Shown here: positions 18,791 to 30,457 of the stretch, one piece after another
Position numbering within the stretch: position 1 is the first letter of the stretch
Layout of the letters: each line of letters begins with the position of its first letter
Assembly (NCBI GenBank): GCA_913020475.1
Contig: CAJVZM010000006.1
Span: forward strand, 1 to 35,558
Reading direction: 5' to 3'
Source: an uncultured Flavobacteriaceae bacterium
GTDB taxonomy: Bacteria > Bacteroidota > Bacteroidia > Flavobacteriales > Flavobacteriaceae
DNA: 35,558 bases
Notes under the pieces: model-generated
The model's input: the letters and a program-made list of their open reading frames with translations, nothing else
Databases searched by the model: none
Told to the model about the DNA's origin: nothing
Position numbers and translations under genes: made by a program

Positions 18791-21235
18791 ATGATAAAAA
18801 GAATTTTACCTTTAATTTCCCTCTGGCTTTTGCTGGCTTGTACGTCAAATAGTAGTGTAGAAATTAATTTGATTGATTTGGTTCCCCAAAACACCATTCT
18901 TGTCGCACAGATCAACGATAGTATTTCATTGAAAAGCTCAACGGAATTGTCCAAACTCTTTTCTTTGAACAGGGAATTGAAGAGAACCGTTCAAAACATC
19001 ATCCCCAAAAACACTACCGCTCCTCAACTACTGTTTTTTAGCCCTGTGGGAAAAAACGAAAATGCCGTAAGTCTAATTGTAAAAGGAAGTCCAGAAGACA
19101 GTCTATTAGTTTATCAAAGGACTCTCAAATATGGTAAACAAACGATTGGTGTTCTCAATCGAGACGATCAGACATTTTACACTACTGATTTGGGCCAACT
19201 GAGAATATGGTCTCAATCACAATTGGTGATTGAAAACGGTATTCGAAATTTTGAAAAAGGTCAGCGAGGAATTGTAAGTCCAGCTTTTTATCAATTGGCT
19301 GAAAGCATGGATGAAGACTTAGCGGTTAATTTTTTGATTCACCCCTCCTCCAATCCATTGACACATTTGTTTTTTCCAAAAACACCTTTCTTTCCCAATA
19401 CAGGAAGAGATTGGATTGAATTGGGCATGGAGGTTTCAGAAAAAGCCATCAACCTGAGTGGCGTAGCCTTTCTTAATGACTCCATACCCGATGGTTTGAT
19501 CTTAATAAAAAAACTCAATCCCCAAAAACTGGTAACACCCCAAATTATTCCTGAAAACTTTAGTAGTTATCTCGGTTTTCCAATTGACAATATGCAACAG
19601 TTGGAGGATAATTTTAAACGCTATTGCAGAAGGGTCAATTTACCCGTCAGCAATCTCAATCTTTCTTCATTGAACAGCCTGAAAGAGGTGGCTTGGGTTT
19701 TTGCCGCCAATGAAAAGTCTCTTGTTTTAAGTATTGATAATATTGCAGAAAACTTTCCGGAATTTCTTTCCATGGAAAATGAACCCAAAAAATTTCGGTC
19801 ATTCTCCTATTATCCCATCTCCCTCCCTAACAGCCTAAAAACTTTTGTTAATGTTTTTGGCGATACAATTGACCCTAAATGGGGTTGTTGGCACAAAAAT
19901 CTCTTGATTATGAGTGAGACAGAGTCAGGGTTAAAAAATATTCTAAGAAGTTATATGGATGGAAACACATTGGATCGCCTTCCGGCGTTCCAAAACTTAC
20001 AGGAAAAACTTGCTGACGAAAATTCGTTCTTATGGATCGGAAACAACAAAAATCTGGTCAAATATTGGCAGCAAAATAAAGTGTCCGAAAACATCAAAAA
20101 TTTATCTTTTGAAGCCTTTCCTCTCAGTGCTTTTCAGGGAGTATCAGAAGATAATTTTACCCATCTGTTTTTCAACCTTCAAAAAAACTTACCCTCCAAA
20201 CATAAAGTAGGAGTAAAAAATGCCTACACCCTGGAATTGAACAAACCATCCATAATTCCACCGCAATGGTTCAAAAATCACAGAAACAAGGGAATGGATG
20301 TAGTGGTTCAGGACAATGATAACATTATTTATCTGTTTTCCAATACTGGTAAATTATATTGGAAAAAACAACTATCGAGCAAAATTATTGGTAAAATTCA
20401 TCAAGTAGATCTTTACAAGAACAATCGTTGGCAATTGGCTTTTAGAACTGCAGACCGACTAATTATATTGGATCGCAACGGAAAAATCGTCAAACCCTTC
20501 AACATTAAACTTCCAAAAAGCACTCAACCTCTCCCCCTATCTATTTATGATTATGACAACAATCGCAATTATCGTTTTTTGATTGCTCAAGATCGCTCCT
20601 TATTGATGTTTGACAATCGAGGTAAGCGACTCAATGGCTTTACGCTAAAAAAGGTCAACGCCAATATCATTGCAGCCCCAAAACACATCCGCCTTCAAAG
20701 CAAGGATTATATATTAATCCCCTTGGAAGATAACACTCTCAAAATAGTTTCTCGGACCGGAAGAGATCGCGTCAAAGTCAAAGGAAAAATTGCCTTCTCA
20801 AATAATGAAATTTTTTCCTATCTCAATACCTTCAGCACCACTGATCAGGGGGGAAATTTGATTCAGGTGGATACCAAAGGGAATAAAGTTTCCTCAGCCC
20901 TTCAATTGACATTGGGCCACCGAATCGATGCCACGACGAAAACATTGGTTACACTTTCTGAAAACAAGCTCAACATCAAAGGCATTCCAATTACCCTTCC
21001 CTTTGGAAATTATACGCCACCCAAAATCTTCTACCTCAACAACACTCTATATTTCAGTACCACAGACGCTAGCGAACAAAAAGTCTATTTATTTTACAGC
21101 AATGGGGAAACCGTACCGGGCTTTCCGGTCTTCGGAAAATCTGCAATAGATATGGCAAATAGCGACAAAGATAAAGCGCTGGAAATGATAGTAGCTACAG
21201 AAGACAACAACGTTTTGATCTATGAAATCAACTGA
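18791..21235 (+). CDS. Hypothetical lipoprotein with C-terminal beta-propeller-like repeats
   Basis: MIKRILPLISLWLLLACTSNSS lipobox; C-terminal half has repeated blade-like segments (NIIYLFSNTGKLYWKKQL, RLIILDRNGKIVKPF, SLLMFDNRGKRLNGF, VYLFYSNGETVPGFP). ORF track start is 18782; ATG at 18791 preferred. Confidence 0.7.
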   Translation: MIKRILPLISLWLLLACTSNSSVEINLIDLVPQNTILVAQINDSISLKSSTELSKLFSLNRELKRTVQNIIPKNTTAPQLLFFSPVGKNENAVSLIVKGSPEDSLLVYQRTLKYGKQTIGVLNRDDQTFYTTDLGQLRIWSQSQLVIENGIRNFEKGQRGIVSPAFYQLAESMDEDLAVNFLIHPSSNPLTHLFFPKTPFFPNTGRDWIELGMEVSEKAINLSGVAFLNDSIPDGLILIKKLNPQKLVTPQIIPENFSSYLGFPIDNMQQLEDNFKRYCRRVNLPVSNLNLSSLNSLKEVAWVFAANEKSLVLSIDNIAENFPEFLSMENEPKKFRSFSYYPISLPNSLKTFVNVFGDTIDPKWGCWHKNLLIMSETESGLKNILRSYMDGNTLDRLPAFQNLQEKLADENSFLWIGNNKNLVKYWQQNKVSENIKNLSFEAFPLSAFQGVSEDNFTHLFFNLQKNLPSKHKVGVKNAYTLELNKPSIIPPQWFKNHRNKGMDVVVQDNDNIIYLFSNTGKLYWKKQLSSKIIGKIHQVDLYKNNRWQLAFRTADRLIILDRNGKIVKPFNIKLPKSTQPLPLSIYDYDNNRNYRFLIAQDRSLLMFDNRGKRLNGFTLKKVNANIIAAPKHIRLQSKDYILIPLEDNTLKIVSRTGRDRVKVKGKIAFSNNEIFSYLNTFSTTDQGGNLIQVDTKGNKVSSALQLTLGHRIDATTKTLVTLSENKLNIKGIPITLPFGNYTPPKIFYLNNTLYFSTTDASEQKVYLFYSNGETVPGFPVFGKSAIDMANSDKDKALEMIVATEDNNVLIYEIN

Positions 21236-21929
21236 CTATTTCCGTTTCAAATATTTCGGAAAAGTGGGTCAAAAGCCGATCCTTGACCTCTTGGGTGTCC
21301 AATGATTTTTTTAATTCTTGAGCCAGTGAGGTCACCCCTTTTCCTTGTATTCCACATGGGACAATATGATCGAAATAAGACAAGTCAGTGTTGACATTGA
21401 GCGCAAATCCGTGCATGGTCACCCAGCGACTGGCCCTAACTCCCATAGCACAAATTTTTCGAGCAAAGGGAGTGTCCAAATCCAACCAAACTCCAGTCTC
21501 GCTGACACTACGCGCTCCTTGGAGACCATAACTGGACAAGGTTCTAATAATCACCTCTTCCAAGTACCGCAAGTATTTGTGAATGTCCGTAAAAAAATTA
21601 TCTAAATCCAAAATAGGATAACCTACAATTTGTCCTGGACCATGAAAAGTAATGTCCCCTCCACGATTAGTTTTGTAAAAAGAAATGCCTTTAGCTTCCA
21701 ACTCCTTTTTATTTAACAGCAAATGCTCCATTTTTCCACTTTTTCCAATGGTAAAAACAGGAGGGTGGGTTACCAAAAAAAGATGATTGTCTGTAGGAAA
21801 AGGTTGTTCCAACTTTCGATTTTCCCTTTTACGGGCAATGACTTGAGAAAAAAATTCCTCTTGCCGTTTCCACGCCTCTCCATAGGAGAGCAAACCCCAG
21901 TCCGAAACTCTGACTTTTTTATTCATCAT
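21228..21929 (-). CDS. lipB: Lipoyl(octanoyl) transferase
   Basis: FLVTHPPVFTIGKSG, TNRGGDITFHGPGQIVGYPILDL, GVWLD...KICAMGVRASRWVTMHGFALNVNTDLSYFDHIVPCGI. Confidence 0.96.
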   Translation of the reverse strand: MMNKKVRVSDWGLLSYGEAWKRQEEFFSQVIARKRENRKLEQPFPTDNHLFLVTHPPVFTIGKSGKMEHLLLNKKELEAKGISFYKTNRGGDITFHGPGQIVGYPILDLDNFFTDIHKYLRYLEEVIIRTLSSYGLQGARSVSETGVWLDLDTPFARKICAMGVRASRWVTMHGFALNVNTDLSYFDHIVPCGIQGKGVTSLAQELKKSLDTQEVKDRLLTHFSEIFETEIVS

Positions 21930-22092
21930 CTAACCAATGATCGGGATTGTTCAAAATCACCAAAGCAGCAATAACTCCAGGAACCCAACCGCAAAGGGTC
22001 AGTAAAAAGACAATGAGGACAGAGCCACAACCTTGATCAACGACAGCCAAGGGAGGGAAAAGAATTGATAAAAGAACGCGCCAAAAACTCAA
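21919..22092 (-). CDS. YqaE/Pmp3-family small membrane protein (TTG start); absent from the supplied ORF track
   Basis: Translated by hand: (M)SFWRVLLSILFPPLAVVDQGCGSVLIVFLLTLCGWVPGVIAALVILNNPDHWLDDE*, 57 aa, two TM segments, ILFPPLAVV..G and LLTLCGWVPGVIAA motifs; stop overlaps the lipB start by 11 nt. Confidence 0.85.
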   Translation of the reverse strand: MSFWRVLLSILFPPLAVVDQGCGSVLIVFLLTLCGWVPGVIAALVILNNPDHWLDDE

Positions 22093-22148
22093 AATTCAAT
22101 GCTTTTAGCAAAGATAGGAAATTTGATTCCCGATTACTTTAGTCTGAC

Positions 22149-22156
22149 TATCTTTG
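22149..22156 (+). promoter_or_regulatory. Putative -7 element for lysS
   Basis: TATCTTTG matches TANNTTTG; 18 nt before the preferred lysS ATG. Confidence 0.5.
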
Positions 22157-22174
22157 TACAAATCAAAAGGCCAT

Positions 22175-23869
22175 ATGGCAGCACTTTCAGAGCAAGAAGA
22201 AGTAAGAAGAGAAAAACTAAACGCATTGCGAGAATTGGGCATCAATCCCTATCCGGCAGCCTTATTTCCAATAGATACAAATTCTTACAGCATCAAAAAG
22301 AATTTCGCAGAAGGCAAAAGCGTTACCATCGCCGGCCGATTGATGTCACGAAGGATTCAAGGAAAAGCCAGTTTTGCCGAAATGCAAGACAGTTATGGTA
22401 GAATTCAGGTCTATTTCAATCGGGACGTGATTTGCCCAGGAGAGGATAAAACCCTCTACAATGACGTGTATAAAAAACTACTCGATATTGGCGATATCAT
22501 TGGGTTAAAAGGAAGTCTATTTAACACCCAAGTCGGTGAAAAAACTGTCATGGTTGAATCCTTTGAACTGCTGAATAAAACCCTGCGCCCTCTGCCCTTG
22601 CCCAAAACAGATACTGAAGGAAATATATATGACGAATTTAACGATCCTGAACTGCGCTACCGCCAGCGGTATCTGGATCTGATCGTCAACCCAAAAGTCA
22701 AAGATACCTTTGTCAAACGCACCAAGATCACCAGCAGTATCCGTAATTTTCTAAACCAAAAAGGCTGGCTCGAGGTAGAAACTCCGATCCTACAACCCAT
22801 CCCAGGAGGGGCAGCAGCCAAACCTTTTTTGACCCACCACAATGCCCTCAATATCCCGCTATACCTTAGGATTGCAAATGAGTTGTACCTCAAACGACTT
22901 ATTGTAGGGGGGTTTGACGGCGTTTATGAATTTGCCAAAGATTTCAGAAACGAGGGAATGGATAGAACCCACAACCCCGAGTTTACTGTTATGGAGTTGT
23001 ATGTAGCCTTCAAAGATTATTTCTGGATGATGGAGATGACAGAAAATTTGTTGGAAAAAGTGGCACAAGATATCCACGATTCTACCTCACTCACAGTAGG
23101 AGAGAATAGCATTGAATTTAAGGCTCCCTATCCTAGGGTTCCTATTTTGGATGCCATTCAGATTCATACAGGGATCGATGTATCTGAAATGGAGGAAAAC
23201 CAACTCCGAGAAACTGCAAAAAATTTGGGTATCGAAGTTGACGATACCATGGGTGAAGGCAAATTGATCGATGAGATTTTTGGAGAAAAATGTGAACACC
23301 ACTTCATCCAGCCCACTTTTATAATTGACTATCCCAAATCCATGAGTCCGCTGACCAAAGAACACCGCGACAACCCTAAACTGACCGAGCGCTTTGAATT
23401 GATGGTCAATGGAAAAGAACTCGCAAATGCCTACTCGGAATTGAATGACCCCTTGGATCAACGCAAACGTTTTGAGGCCCAATTGGCTTTGAACGAAAAA
23501 GGAGACGACGAAGCCATGTTTATCGACCAAGATTTTCTTAGAGCTTTGGAATACGGTATGCCCCCCACTTCGGGGATTGGGATCGGGATCGATCGATTAG
23601 TGATGCTGATGACTAACAACAGTTCCATACAGGAAGTGCTATTCTTCCCACAAATGAAACCAGAGCAAAAAGCCATTCCCCTCTCGGAGGAAGAAAAACT
23701 AATTTTGAATATGCTTAAAAAAGAAAGTCCCAAAGATTTAAACCAACTCAAAGAACAGTCGGGATTAAGCAATAAAAAATGGGATAAGGCCATCAAAGGA
23801 CTGACAAAAAACAACAGGGCCAAAGTCACTAAAAATGACCAAGGACTTTGGATAGATTCAGTGTCCTAA
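22175..23869 (+). CDS. lysS: Lysyl-tRNA synthetase, class II
   Basis: YRQRYLDLIVNPKVKDTFVKRTKI, FRNEGMDRTHNPEFTVMELY, GIGIGIDRLVMLMTN; ORF track start 22154, ATG at 22175 preferred. Confidence 0.97.
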   Translation: MAALSEQEEVRREKLNALRELGINPYPAALFPIDTNSYSIKKNFAEGKSVTIAGRLMSRRIQGKASFAEMQDSYGRIQVYFNRDVICPGEDKTLYNDVYKKLLDIGDIIGLKGSLFNTQVGEKTVMVESFELLNKTLRPLPLPKTDTEGNIYDEFNDPELRYRQRYLDLIVNPKVKDTFVKRTKITSSIRNFLNQKGWLEVETPILQPIPGGAAAKPFLTHHNALNIPLYLRIANELYLKRLIVGGFDGVYEFAKDFRNEGMDRTHNPEFTVMELYVAFKDYFWMMEMTENLLEKVAQDIHDSTSLTVGENSIEFKAPYPRVPILDAIQIHTGIDVSEMEENQLRETAKNLGIEVDDTMGEGKLIDEIFGEKCEHHFIQPTFIIDYPKSMSPLTKEHRDNPKLTERFELMVNGKELANAYSELNDPLDQRKRFEAQLALNEKGDDEAMFIDQDFLRALEYGMPPTSGIGIGIDRLVMLMTNNSSIQEVLFFPQMKPEQKAIPLSEEEKLILNMLKKESPKDLNQLKEQSGLSNKKWDKAIKGLTKNNRAKVTKNDQGLWIDSVS

Positions 23870-23932
23870 ACATCCCTAAATATTGAACTTTTTTTAATTT
23901 AAGATACCCTAAATTCTGTTATATTAAAAAAC

Positions 23933-25219
23933 CTACCATTTTGTTATAACACTTGCTAAGGCATTAATTGTTTTTTCAATGTCTTTCGAAGACAAAGCAT
24001 CATTTAGGAAATAACTTTCAAAGGGAGAAGGTGGAAGATATACCCCACGGTCGAGCATGCCATGGAAGTAGTTTTTAAAGAAATCGTTGTTACCCAAAGT
24101 GGCGGTTTTAAGATCTACCACCTCCTGATCCGTAAAATGTAGAGACAACATTGATCCATAGCGATTAATCTTATGGGGAATCCCCTTTTTGTTTAACACC
24201 TCCACCATACCCTTCTCCAGTGTTTTGGATTTATTGTCCAAACTATCAAATATTTCGGGATGATCATTAAGGTGGGTGAGCATGGCAAAACCAGCTGCCA
24301 TAGCCAGAGGATTTCCGCTGAGTGTTCCAGCCTGATAGACTGGTCCTTCAGGAGCCAAATGGCTCATTATTTCTGCTTTAGCGGCAAAAGCGCCAACGGG
24401 TAGTCCCCCGCCCAAAACTTTTCCATAAGTCATGATGTCGGCAACCACTCCCAAGCTTTCTTGGGCACCACCTTTGGCCAATCGAAAACCAGTCATAACC
24501 TCATCGAAAATTAACAAGGCTTGATGATCATCACAAAGTTTTCGCAATCCCTCCATAAAACCATTTTGGGGGGGAATACAGCCCATATTTCCGGCTACGG
24601 GCTCTACAATGATGGCGGCGATTTGTTCGGGATGCTGGTCAAAGTGCAGGCTTACGCTTTTCAGATCATTGTATTGTGCCAATAGGGTATCCTTGGCAGT
24701 TCCCTGGGTCACCCCCGGACTGTTGGGTGCACCAAAAGTAACGGCACCGCTGCCAGCCTGAATCAAAAAAGCATCTGAATGCCCGTGATAACAACCGGCA
24801 AATTTGATGATCTTTTCCCGCCCGGTATAGCCTCTGGCCAAACGGACAGCACTCATACAGGCTTCGGTTCCCGAGTTGACCATTCGGATTTTATCTATAT
24901 TTGGTACCATCTTCACGACCAATTCGGCAATTTGGGTTTCCAGCTCGGTGGGAATGCCATAGGAAGTCCCTCGATCTACCCTTTCTTTTAATACTTCAAT
25001 AACAGCTTCAAAGGCGTGCCCCAGGATCATAGGACCCCAACTGGAAATATAATCAATAAAGGTATTGCCATCCTCATCGTAGAGGTAAGCGCCTTTGGCT
25101 TTCTTGATAAAAATAGGAGTTCCACCAACTGCTTGGAAGGCCCTGACGGGGGAATTTACCCCGCCTGGAATAACTTTTTGGGCGGATTGGAATAGGGCAC
25201 TGCTTCTTTGATATTGCAT
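23933..25219 (-). CDS. hemL: Glutamate-1-semialdehyde 2,1-aminomutase
   Basis: [83 protein letters not shown]. Confidence 0.97.
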   Translation of the reverse strand: MQYQRSSALFQSAQKVIPGGVNSPVRAFQAVGGTPIFIKKAKGAYLYDEDGNTFIDYISSWGPMILGHAFEAVIEVLKERVDRGTSYGIPTELETQIAELVVKMVPNIDKIRMVNSGTEACMSAVRLARGYTGREKIIKFAGCYHGHSDAFLIQAGSGAVTFGAPNSPGVTQGTAKDTLLAQYNDLKSVSLHFDQHPEQIAAIIVEPVAGNMGCIPPQNGFMEGLRKLCDDHQALLIFDEVMTGFRLAKGGAQESLGVVADIMTYGKVLGGGLPVGAFAAKAEIMSHLAPEGPVYQAGTLSGNPLAMAAGFAMLTHLNDHPEIFDSLDNKSKTLEKGMVEVLNKKGIPHKINRYGSMLSLHFTDQEVVDLKTATLGNNDFFKNYFHGMLDRGVYLPPSPFESYFLNDALSSKDIEKTINALASVITKW

Positions 25220-25220
25220 A

Positions 25221-26045
25221 CTATTGAACTTGGGGGATGATTAGATTTTGACCCATAAATATGATGTTGTTTTCGATTTTGTTTTCTTTTACAATCAGTT
25301 GTAAATCCACTTGGTATTTTTTAGAAATAGAATAGAGGGTTTCTCCTTTTTGTACTTGATGGACTCTCACATAAGCAATTCCAGTAATGCTTTGTGTTTC
25401 TTTTTTAGCCTTCTTTTTTTTGTTATCATAACGATCCAAACGGTAACGCTCGATCAGACTGATAAGTTTGTCGGGATATTTAGGGTCGGTAGCATAACCC
25501 GCTTTTTTAAGACCTTTCGCCCAGGCTTTATAATCATGTTTTTTGTAGTCGAAAAGAAAATCATAGCGCGATCGAGTCGTCAAAAATAGAGAATGATCCC
25601 TGTAGGATTTTCGGGGGTCTTTGTACACCCTAAAACATTCGCCTTTTTCGTCGTCGTCATGATAGATCCGTTTCCCACGCCATTCCTCGTGGCATTTGAT
25701 ACCAAAATGATTGTTGGCTTGGGTGGCCAATCGGCTGTTTCCCATTCCGGATTCCAGTATGCCCTGCGCCAAGGTAACACTAGCAGGAATGTCATATAAT
25801 TTCATCTCCTGCTGGGCCACTTTAGCATAGGTTTTCACATAACGATCAACCTGCTCTGCCACTGATAATTTATTGAAGTTATTGGAGGTCTTAATTTTCT
25901 GGACTTGGGTTATAGTATTCAATTTTTCAGTGGGTTGAACAGGGATTTTAGCGGTATTAATTTTTACCCTTTTGGCACTCCCACAACTGTTGAGGATAAA
26001 TGTCAATGACATCATTGCAAATATCAAATAGCTATAATAGGCCAT
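25221..26045 (-). CDS. Glucosaminidase/LysM-domain cell-wall hydrolase, lipoprotein
   Basis: Lipobox [46 protein letters not shown]-terminal Lys[33 protein letters not shown]. Start at internal ATG 26045 preferred over 26132. Confidence 0.9.
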   Translation of the reverse strand: MAYYSYLIFAMMSLTFILNSCGSAKRVKINTAKIPVQPTEKLNTITQVQKIKTSNNFNKLSVAEQVDRYVKTYAKVAQQEMKLYDIPASVTLAQGILESGMGNSRLATQANNHFGIKCHEEWRGKRIYHDDDEKGECFRVYKDPRKSYRDHSLFLTTRSRYDFLFDYKKHDYKAWAKGLKKAGYATDPKYPDKLISLIERYRLDRYDNKKKKAKKETQSITGIAYVRVHQVQKGETLYSISKKYQVDLQLIVKENKIENNIIFMGQNLIIPQVQ

Positions 26046-26926
26046 TCTTTTTTTGATAGTTTTTGGTTCATTCCGAGGATTCCTTGTAATCCCCCGGTAT
26101 GAATGACCAATATCTTTTTTCCCCCAATACATTGGTTATTTTTTATAAGATCAAAAATACCAAAAAGGAGCTTTCCTGTATAAACGGGATCTAATGGAGT
26201 TTTAAAATTTTTATTAAAGGTATTGATGAACTCAATCAATGGGGGGGAAACTTTGGCATAACCTCCAAAGGTGTAGTCGTAATTAAGGTTCCAATTTAGC
26301 TTAGAAGTCCATTTACTTATTTCTGTTGCTATATTATGATTTCTTAAGGCTGAAAAACCAATTACTTTTTGATGAGGCAAGGTACTTTCGATTAGGCCAG
26401 CCAAGGTACCCCCTGTACCAACACTACTAGCAATTACATCAAAGTGATCATCTTCTTCCGTTAGTATTTCCTTACAGCCTTTTACGGCTAAGGCGTTACT
26501 TCCTCCCTCTGGAATAAGATAAAAGTCACCGAATTGATTTTGGAGTTGATCGATGAACTCAGCTTGGTTTTTGAATTGGTAGTCCATCCTTGAGATGGGA
26601 TACAAAGACATCCTCTGGTCTCGGCAAAATTGCAGGGTGGGATTGAGATTTCGCGTTTCTTCTCCCCTGACCACACCTATTGATTTTAAACCTGAGATTC
26701 TTGCAGCGGCAGCCGTTGCGGCCAAATGATTTGAAAATGGCCCACCAAAAGTCAATAGAGTTTGGTGTCCCGCCGCTTTGGCCTCTAGAAGGTTGTATTT
26801 TAGTTTTCGAAATTTGTTTCCCGAAACCATTGGGTGCAATAAGTCCTCTCTCTTTAGGGTAATTTCAAAACCATCGATGGAAGTCAGGAATTTGTTGACT
26901 GAATTTTTGCTTTTAAATAAAGACAT
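26024..26926 (-). CDS. PLP-dependent 1-aminocyclopropane-1-carboxylate deaminase/D-cysteine desulfhydrase family protein
   Basis: LKREDLLHPMVSGNKFRKLKYNLLEAKAAGHQTLLTFGGPFSNHLAATAAAA and VIASSVGTGGTLAGLI. Confidence 0.88.
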   Translation of the reverse strand: MSLFKSKNSVNKFLTSIDGFEITLKREDLLHPMVSGNKFRKLKYNLLEAKAAGHQTLLTFGGPFSNHLAATAAAARISGLKSIGVVRGEETRNLNPTLQFCRDQRMSLYPISRMDYQFKNQAEFIDQLQNQFGDFYLIPEGGSNALAVKGCKEILTEEDDHFDVIASSVGTGGTLAGLIESTLPHQKVIGFSALRNHNIATEISKWTSKLNWNLNYDYTFGGYAKVSPPLIEFINTFNKNFKTPLDPVYTGKLLFGIFDLIKNNQCIGGKKILVIHTGGLQGILGMNQKLSKKEWPIIAI

Positions 26927-26964
26927 AATAATAGTAAAATTAATGGATAAACTTTAAATATGGC

Positions 26965-26972
26965 TAAATTTG
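26965..26972 (+). promoter_or_regulatory. Putative -7 element for the DUF5522-like gene
   Basis: TAAATTTG matches TANNTTTG; only 10 nt before the ATG at 26983. Confidence 0.45.
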
Positions 26973-26979
26973 TATTTAA

Positions 26980-27138
<159 letters not shown>

Positions 27139-27178
27139 TTTCGGCATAGTTTTTGTTTTTAAAATTTGAAAAATTATC

Positions 27179-27703
27179 ATGAAAAAATTTCTTCTATTAT
27201 TGTTGACAATTCCAATTTTAGGATGCAGTACCATTAGCGTTTTTACAGATCACGATTCGGGAGTTGATTTTTCGAAATACAAGACTTTTGCTTACTTCAA
27301 GCCCGGAATCGATAAGGTAGAAATCTCAGACCTTGATAAGCGCCGTATTTTAAAGGCCATTGACTTTCAAATGTCCCAAAAATCGTTGATTAAATCAGAT
27401 ATGCCCGATTTGTTGATCAGCATCAATACTACGGCCAAAGAAAAAGTTTATATAAATAACATGAACTATGGCTTTTGGGGTTGGGGTTGGAACCCGTGGA
27501 TGTGGGGGCCAAATCAGAATAACGTTTCAACTAGAACAGAAGGCTCTCTTTACATTGATTTGATCGATGCAAAAACCAAACAGTTGGTTTGGCAAGGCAA
27601 AGGTAAGGGAGGAATCAGTGAATATACCAAAAAACGAGACGAAATGATTGGTATGTTTGTATCCGAAATACTTAAAAATTATCCCCCGGGGCCAACCCTT
27701 TAG
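27179..27703 (+). CDS. DUF4136-like lipoprotein
   Basis: Lipobox [27 protein letters not shown]...; [26 protein letters not shown]. Confidence 0.85.
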   Translation: MKKFLLLLLTIPILGCSTISVFTDHDSGVDFSKYKTFAYFKPGIDKVEISDLDKRRILKAIDFQMSQKSLIKSDMPDLLISINTTAKEKVYINNMNYGFWGWGWNPWMWGPNQNNVSTRTEGSLYIDLIDAKTKQLVWQGKGKGGISEYTKKRDEMIGMFVSEILKNYPPGPTL

Positions 27704-30315
27704 AGTAAAATGAAATCTTTTGCCGCAATAAGTGCTTTAGGTACTCCGGCAGGGTTTTTTCCACCTGCAGTGGCGAAAAAGGCTTGCCCCCCTCCACTAC
27801 CTTGTATGTATTGACCCAATTCTCTGACGACTCTTCTGGCGTCCATGCCTTTTTCACTGACCAGTTTTTTTGAGATATAGCAGCTTAATATGGGCTTGTC
27901 CCCATTTACAGAGCCTAGCACTAAAAAGAGATCGTCTCTGTCTTTTCCCAAAGCAAAAGCGAGGTCTTTTATAGAATGTGCATCCAAATCAACAGATTTA
28001 GCCAAAAAAGCAACACCATTGTAAATTTGAATTTCTGTTTGTGCCTCTTGGGCCAGTATTTTACTTTTTAACTTTCTCAGTTTGTTGAGTTCCTTTTTAA
28101 GATACGTATTTTCGATTTGCAATTGGGTTACGGCCTTGGATAAATCTTGGGGATTTTTAAGCAAACCATAGACTTGTTTCAAAAGTTGGTTTTGATCTTC
28201 AAAATATTGAAGGGCAGCCTCCCCAGTGATCGCTTCTATCCTTCTGATTCCAGCTGCTACTGCCGTTTCGTTAATGATCTTAAAATGCCATATCTCGGAA
28301 GTGTTTTTTACATGGGTCCCACCACAAAGTTCTATGGATTGTCCAAAGCGTATGGTCCTAACAGTGTCGCCATATTTTTCACCAAAAAGTGCCATAGCTC
28401 CATCAGATAGGGCCTGGTCATACGGAACATTTCTATTTTCTTCTAATGGGATTTGCTCTTTTATTCGAGCATTGACAAATTGTTCAACAGCACCTAATTC
28501 CTCTAAAGTGAGTTTGGCAAAATGTGAAAAGTCAAACCGGAACATACCGGAATGAACCATAGAACCTTTTTGTTCTACATGAGCTCCCAATATGGAGCGC
28601 AAGGCTTGGTGCATCAAATGGGTAGCACTGTGGTTGCAGGCGGTTTTAAAACGTAGGCCACGGTCTACTATTGCATTGAATTTGGCTTTGAGGTCCAGCG
28701 GAAGTGTTTTGGTGTAGTGAAGGATCAGGTCGTTTTCCTTTTTGGTATCTACAATATAGTATTGTGAACCATCGGGGGCTTCGAGATAGCCCTTATCTCC
28801 AAATTGTCCTCCACTCTCTGGGTAGAATGGTGTGATGTTAAAAACCAACTGAAAAATTTCTCCCTCTTTTTTGGAGCTTACTTTACGGTATTTGGTAATA
28901 TGAACATTGGTGTTCAATAGATCATATCCTACGAATTCTTCTTCATCTTCTTTTTTAAGGATTTGCCAATCTTCTATGGAAAAAACCGCTGCAATCCTTG
29001 ATCGTTCTTTTTGTTTTACCATCTGGGTATGAAAGCCCTTTTCATCAACTTCATATCCCCGCTCTCTTCCGATAAGAGCAGTCAGGTCTAAAGGAAAGCC
29101 AAAAGTATCATAGAGCTCAAAGGCCCTGGCGCCTGTAATAACCTTGTCTTTAGAGGACTCCAAAACAGTGTCCAAAAGGGTAAGTCCTTGATCAAGTGTT
29201 TTGAGGAAAGAGGTTTCCTCTTCTCTGATAACGTTGGCTGAAATACTTTTTTGCTTTTCCAGTTCGGGGAAAACAGATTTGAGTTGATTATTTAGGATAT
29301 CAACTAGACGATAAATAAAAGGTTCCTTTTGATTGAGAAAGGTAAAACCATAGCGAATGGCCCTTCTGAGAATCCTTCTAATGACGTAACCGGCCCCAGT
29401 ATTGGAGGGTAATTGCCCATCTGTTATGGCAAGGTAGACGGTTCTAAGGTGGTCGGCAATCACCCTGATGGCCCGATCGATGGTTTGATCTATCCCGTAT
29501 TTTGAGGCAGTAAGGTATTCAATTTCGTTAATCAATGGTGTAAAAACGTCGGTATCGTAATTGGAGGTTTTGCCCTGTAACACCATACAGAGTCTTTCAA
29601 AACCCATTCCTGTATCAACGTGTTTTTGGGGTAAAGCTTCCAAACTACCATCGGCTTTACGATTGAACTCGATGAATACCAAGTTCCAAACTTCAATCAC
29701 TTGGGGATGGTCTTGGTTAACCAAATTGGCACCTGGGATTTTGGATTTTTCTTCCTCATTTCTAAGATCAATGTGGATTTCGGAGCAGGGACCGCAAGGC
29801 CCTTGGTCTCCCATTTCCCAAAAATTATCTTTTTTATTGCCCAATAAAACCCTTTCCTTGGGAATTATTGCCTCCCAAAAGTCGGAGGCTTCAGTATCTT
29901 TTTCGAGCTTTTCAGCAGGGTCTCCTTCAAATATGGTAACGTAAATTTTATCTGGGTCAATTTTGTAAACATCTATCAAAAGTTCCCACGCCCACTCTAT
30001 AGCTTCTTTTTTGAAATAATCGCCAAAACTCCAATTGCCCAGCATTTCAAAGAATGTGTGGTGATAAGTGTCAATTCCTACTTCTTCAAGGTCATTGTGT
30101 TTGCCAGAAACCCTCAGGCATTTTTGGGTGTCAGCTATCCTATTACTTTTGGGTTTTTTATTTCCCAAAAAATAAGGTTTGAATTGATTCATCCCTGCGT
30201 TAGTAAACATCAAGGTAGGATCATCCTTAGTGACCATGGGTGCTGAGGGCACGATTGTGTGAGCTTTGGACTCAAAAAAATCAAGAAATTTTTGTCTGAC
30301 TTCAGCGGATTTCAT
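27700..30315 (-). CDS. alaS: Alanyl-tRNA synthetase
   Basis: [80 protein letters not shown]. Confidence 0.98.
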   Translation of the reverse strand: MKSAEVRQKFLDFFESKAHTIVPSAPMVTKDDPTLMFTNAGMNQFKPYFLGNKKPKSNRIADTQKCLRVSGKHNDLEEVGIDTYHHTFFEMLGNWSFGDYFKKEAIEWAWELLIDVYKIDPDKIYVTIFEGDPAEKLEKDTEASDFWEAIIPKERVLLGNKKDNFWEMGDQGPCGPCSEIHIDLRNEEEKSKIPGANLVNQDHPQVIEVWNLVFIEFNRKADGSLEALPQKHVDTGMGFERLCMVLQGKTSNYDTDVFTPLINEIEYLTASKYGIDQTIDRAIRVIADHLRTVYLAITDGQLPSNTGAGYVIRRILRRAIRYGFTFLNQKEPFIYRLVDILNNQLKSVFPELEKQKSISANVIREEETSFLKTLDQGLTLLDTVLESSKDKVITGARAFELYDTFGFPLDLTALIGRERGYEVDEKGFHTQMVKQKERSRIAAVFSIEDWQILKKEDEEEFVGYDLLNTNVHITKYRKVSSKKEGEIFQLVFNITPFYPESGGQFGDKGYLEAPDGSQYYIVDTKKENDLILHYTKTLPLDLKAKFNAIVDRGLRFKTACNHSATHLMHQALRSILGAHVEQKGSMVHSGMFRFDFSHFAKLTLEELGAVEQFVNARIKEQIPLEENRNVPYDQALSDGAMALFGEKYGDTVRTIRFGQSIELCGGTHVKNTSEIWHFKIINETAVAAGIRRIEAITGEAALQYFEDQNQLLKQVYGLLKNPQDLSKAVTQLQIENTYLKKELNKLRKLKSKILAQEAQTEIQIYNGVAFLAKSVDLDAHSIKDLAFALGKDRDDLFLVLGSVNGDKPILSCYISKKLVSEKGMDARRVVRELGQYIQGSGGGQAFFATAGGKNPAGVPKALIAAKDFILL

Positions 30316-30342
30316 AAGTAGCTTTGATGTTTAAAAGCACTA

Positions 30343-30350
30343 CAAATATA
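30343..30350 (-). promoter_or_regulatory. Putative -7 element for alaS
   Basis: CAAATATA on the plus strand = TATATTTG on the minus strand, 27 nt before the alaS start. Confidence 0.5.
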
Positions 30351-30411
30351 GTTCATTAGATCGATTGGTATGCTGAAAATAACGGGAAGTGGCAATGATT
30401 TAGATAATTTG

Positions 30412-30419
30412 TATATTTG
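30412..30419 (+). promoter_or_regulatory. Putative -7 element for the M23 peptidase gene
   Basis: TATATTTG at 30412-30419, matching TANNTTTG; upstream of ATG 30458. Confidence 0.5.
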
Positions 30420-30457
30420 TGATATAACAATTTCCATTGTGGCTCTTAAAGCCTATT

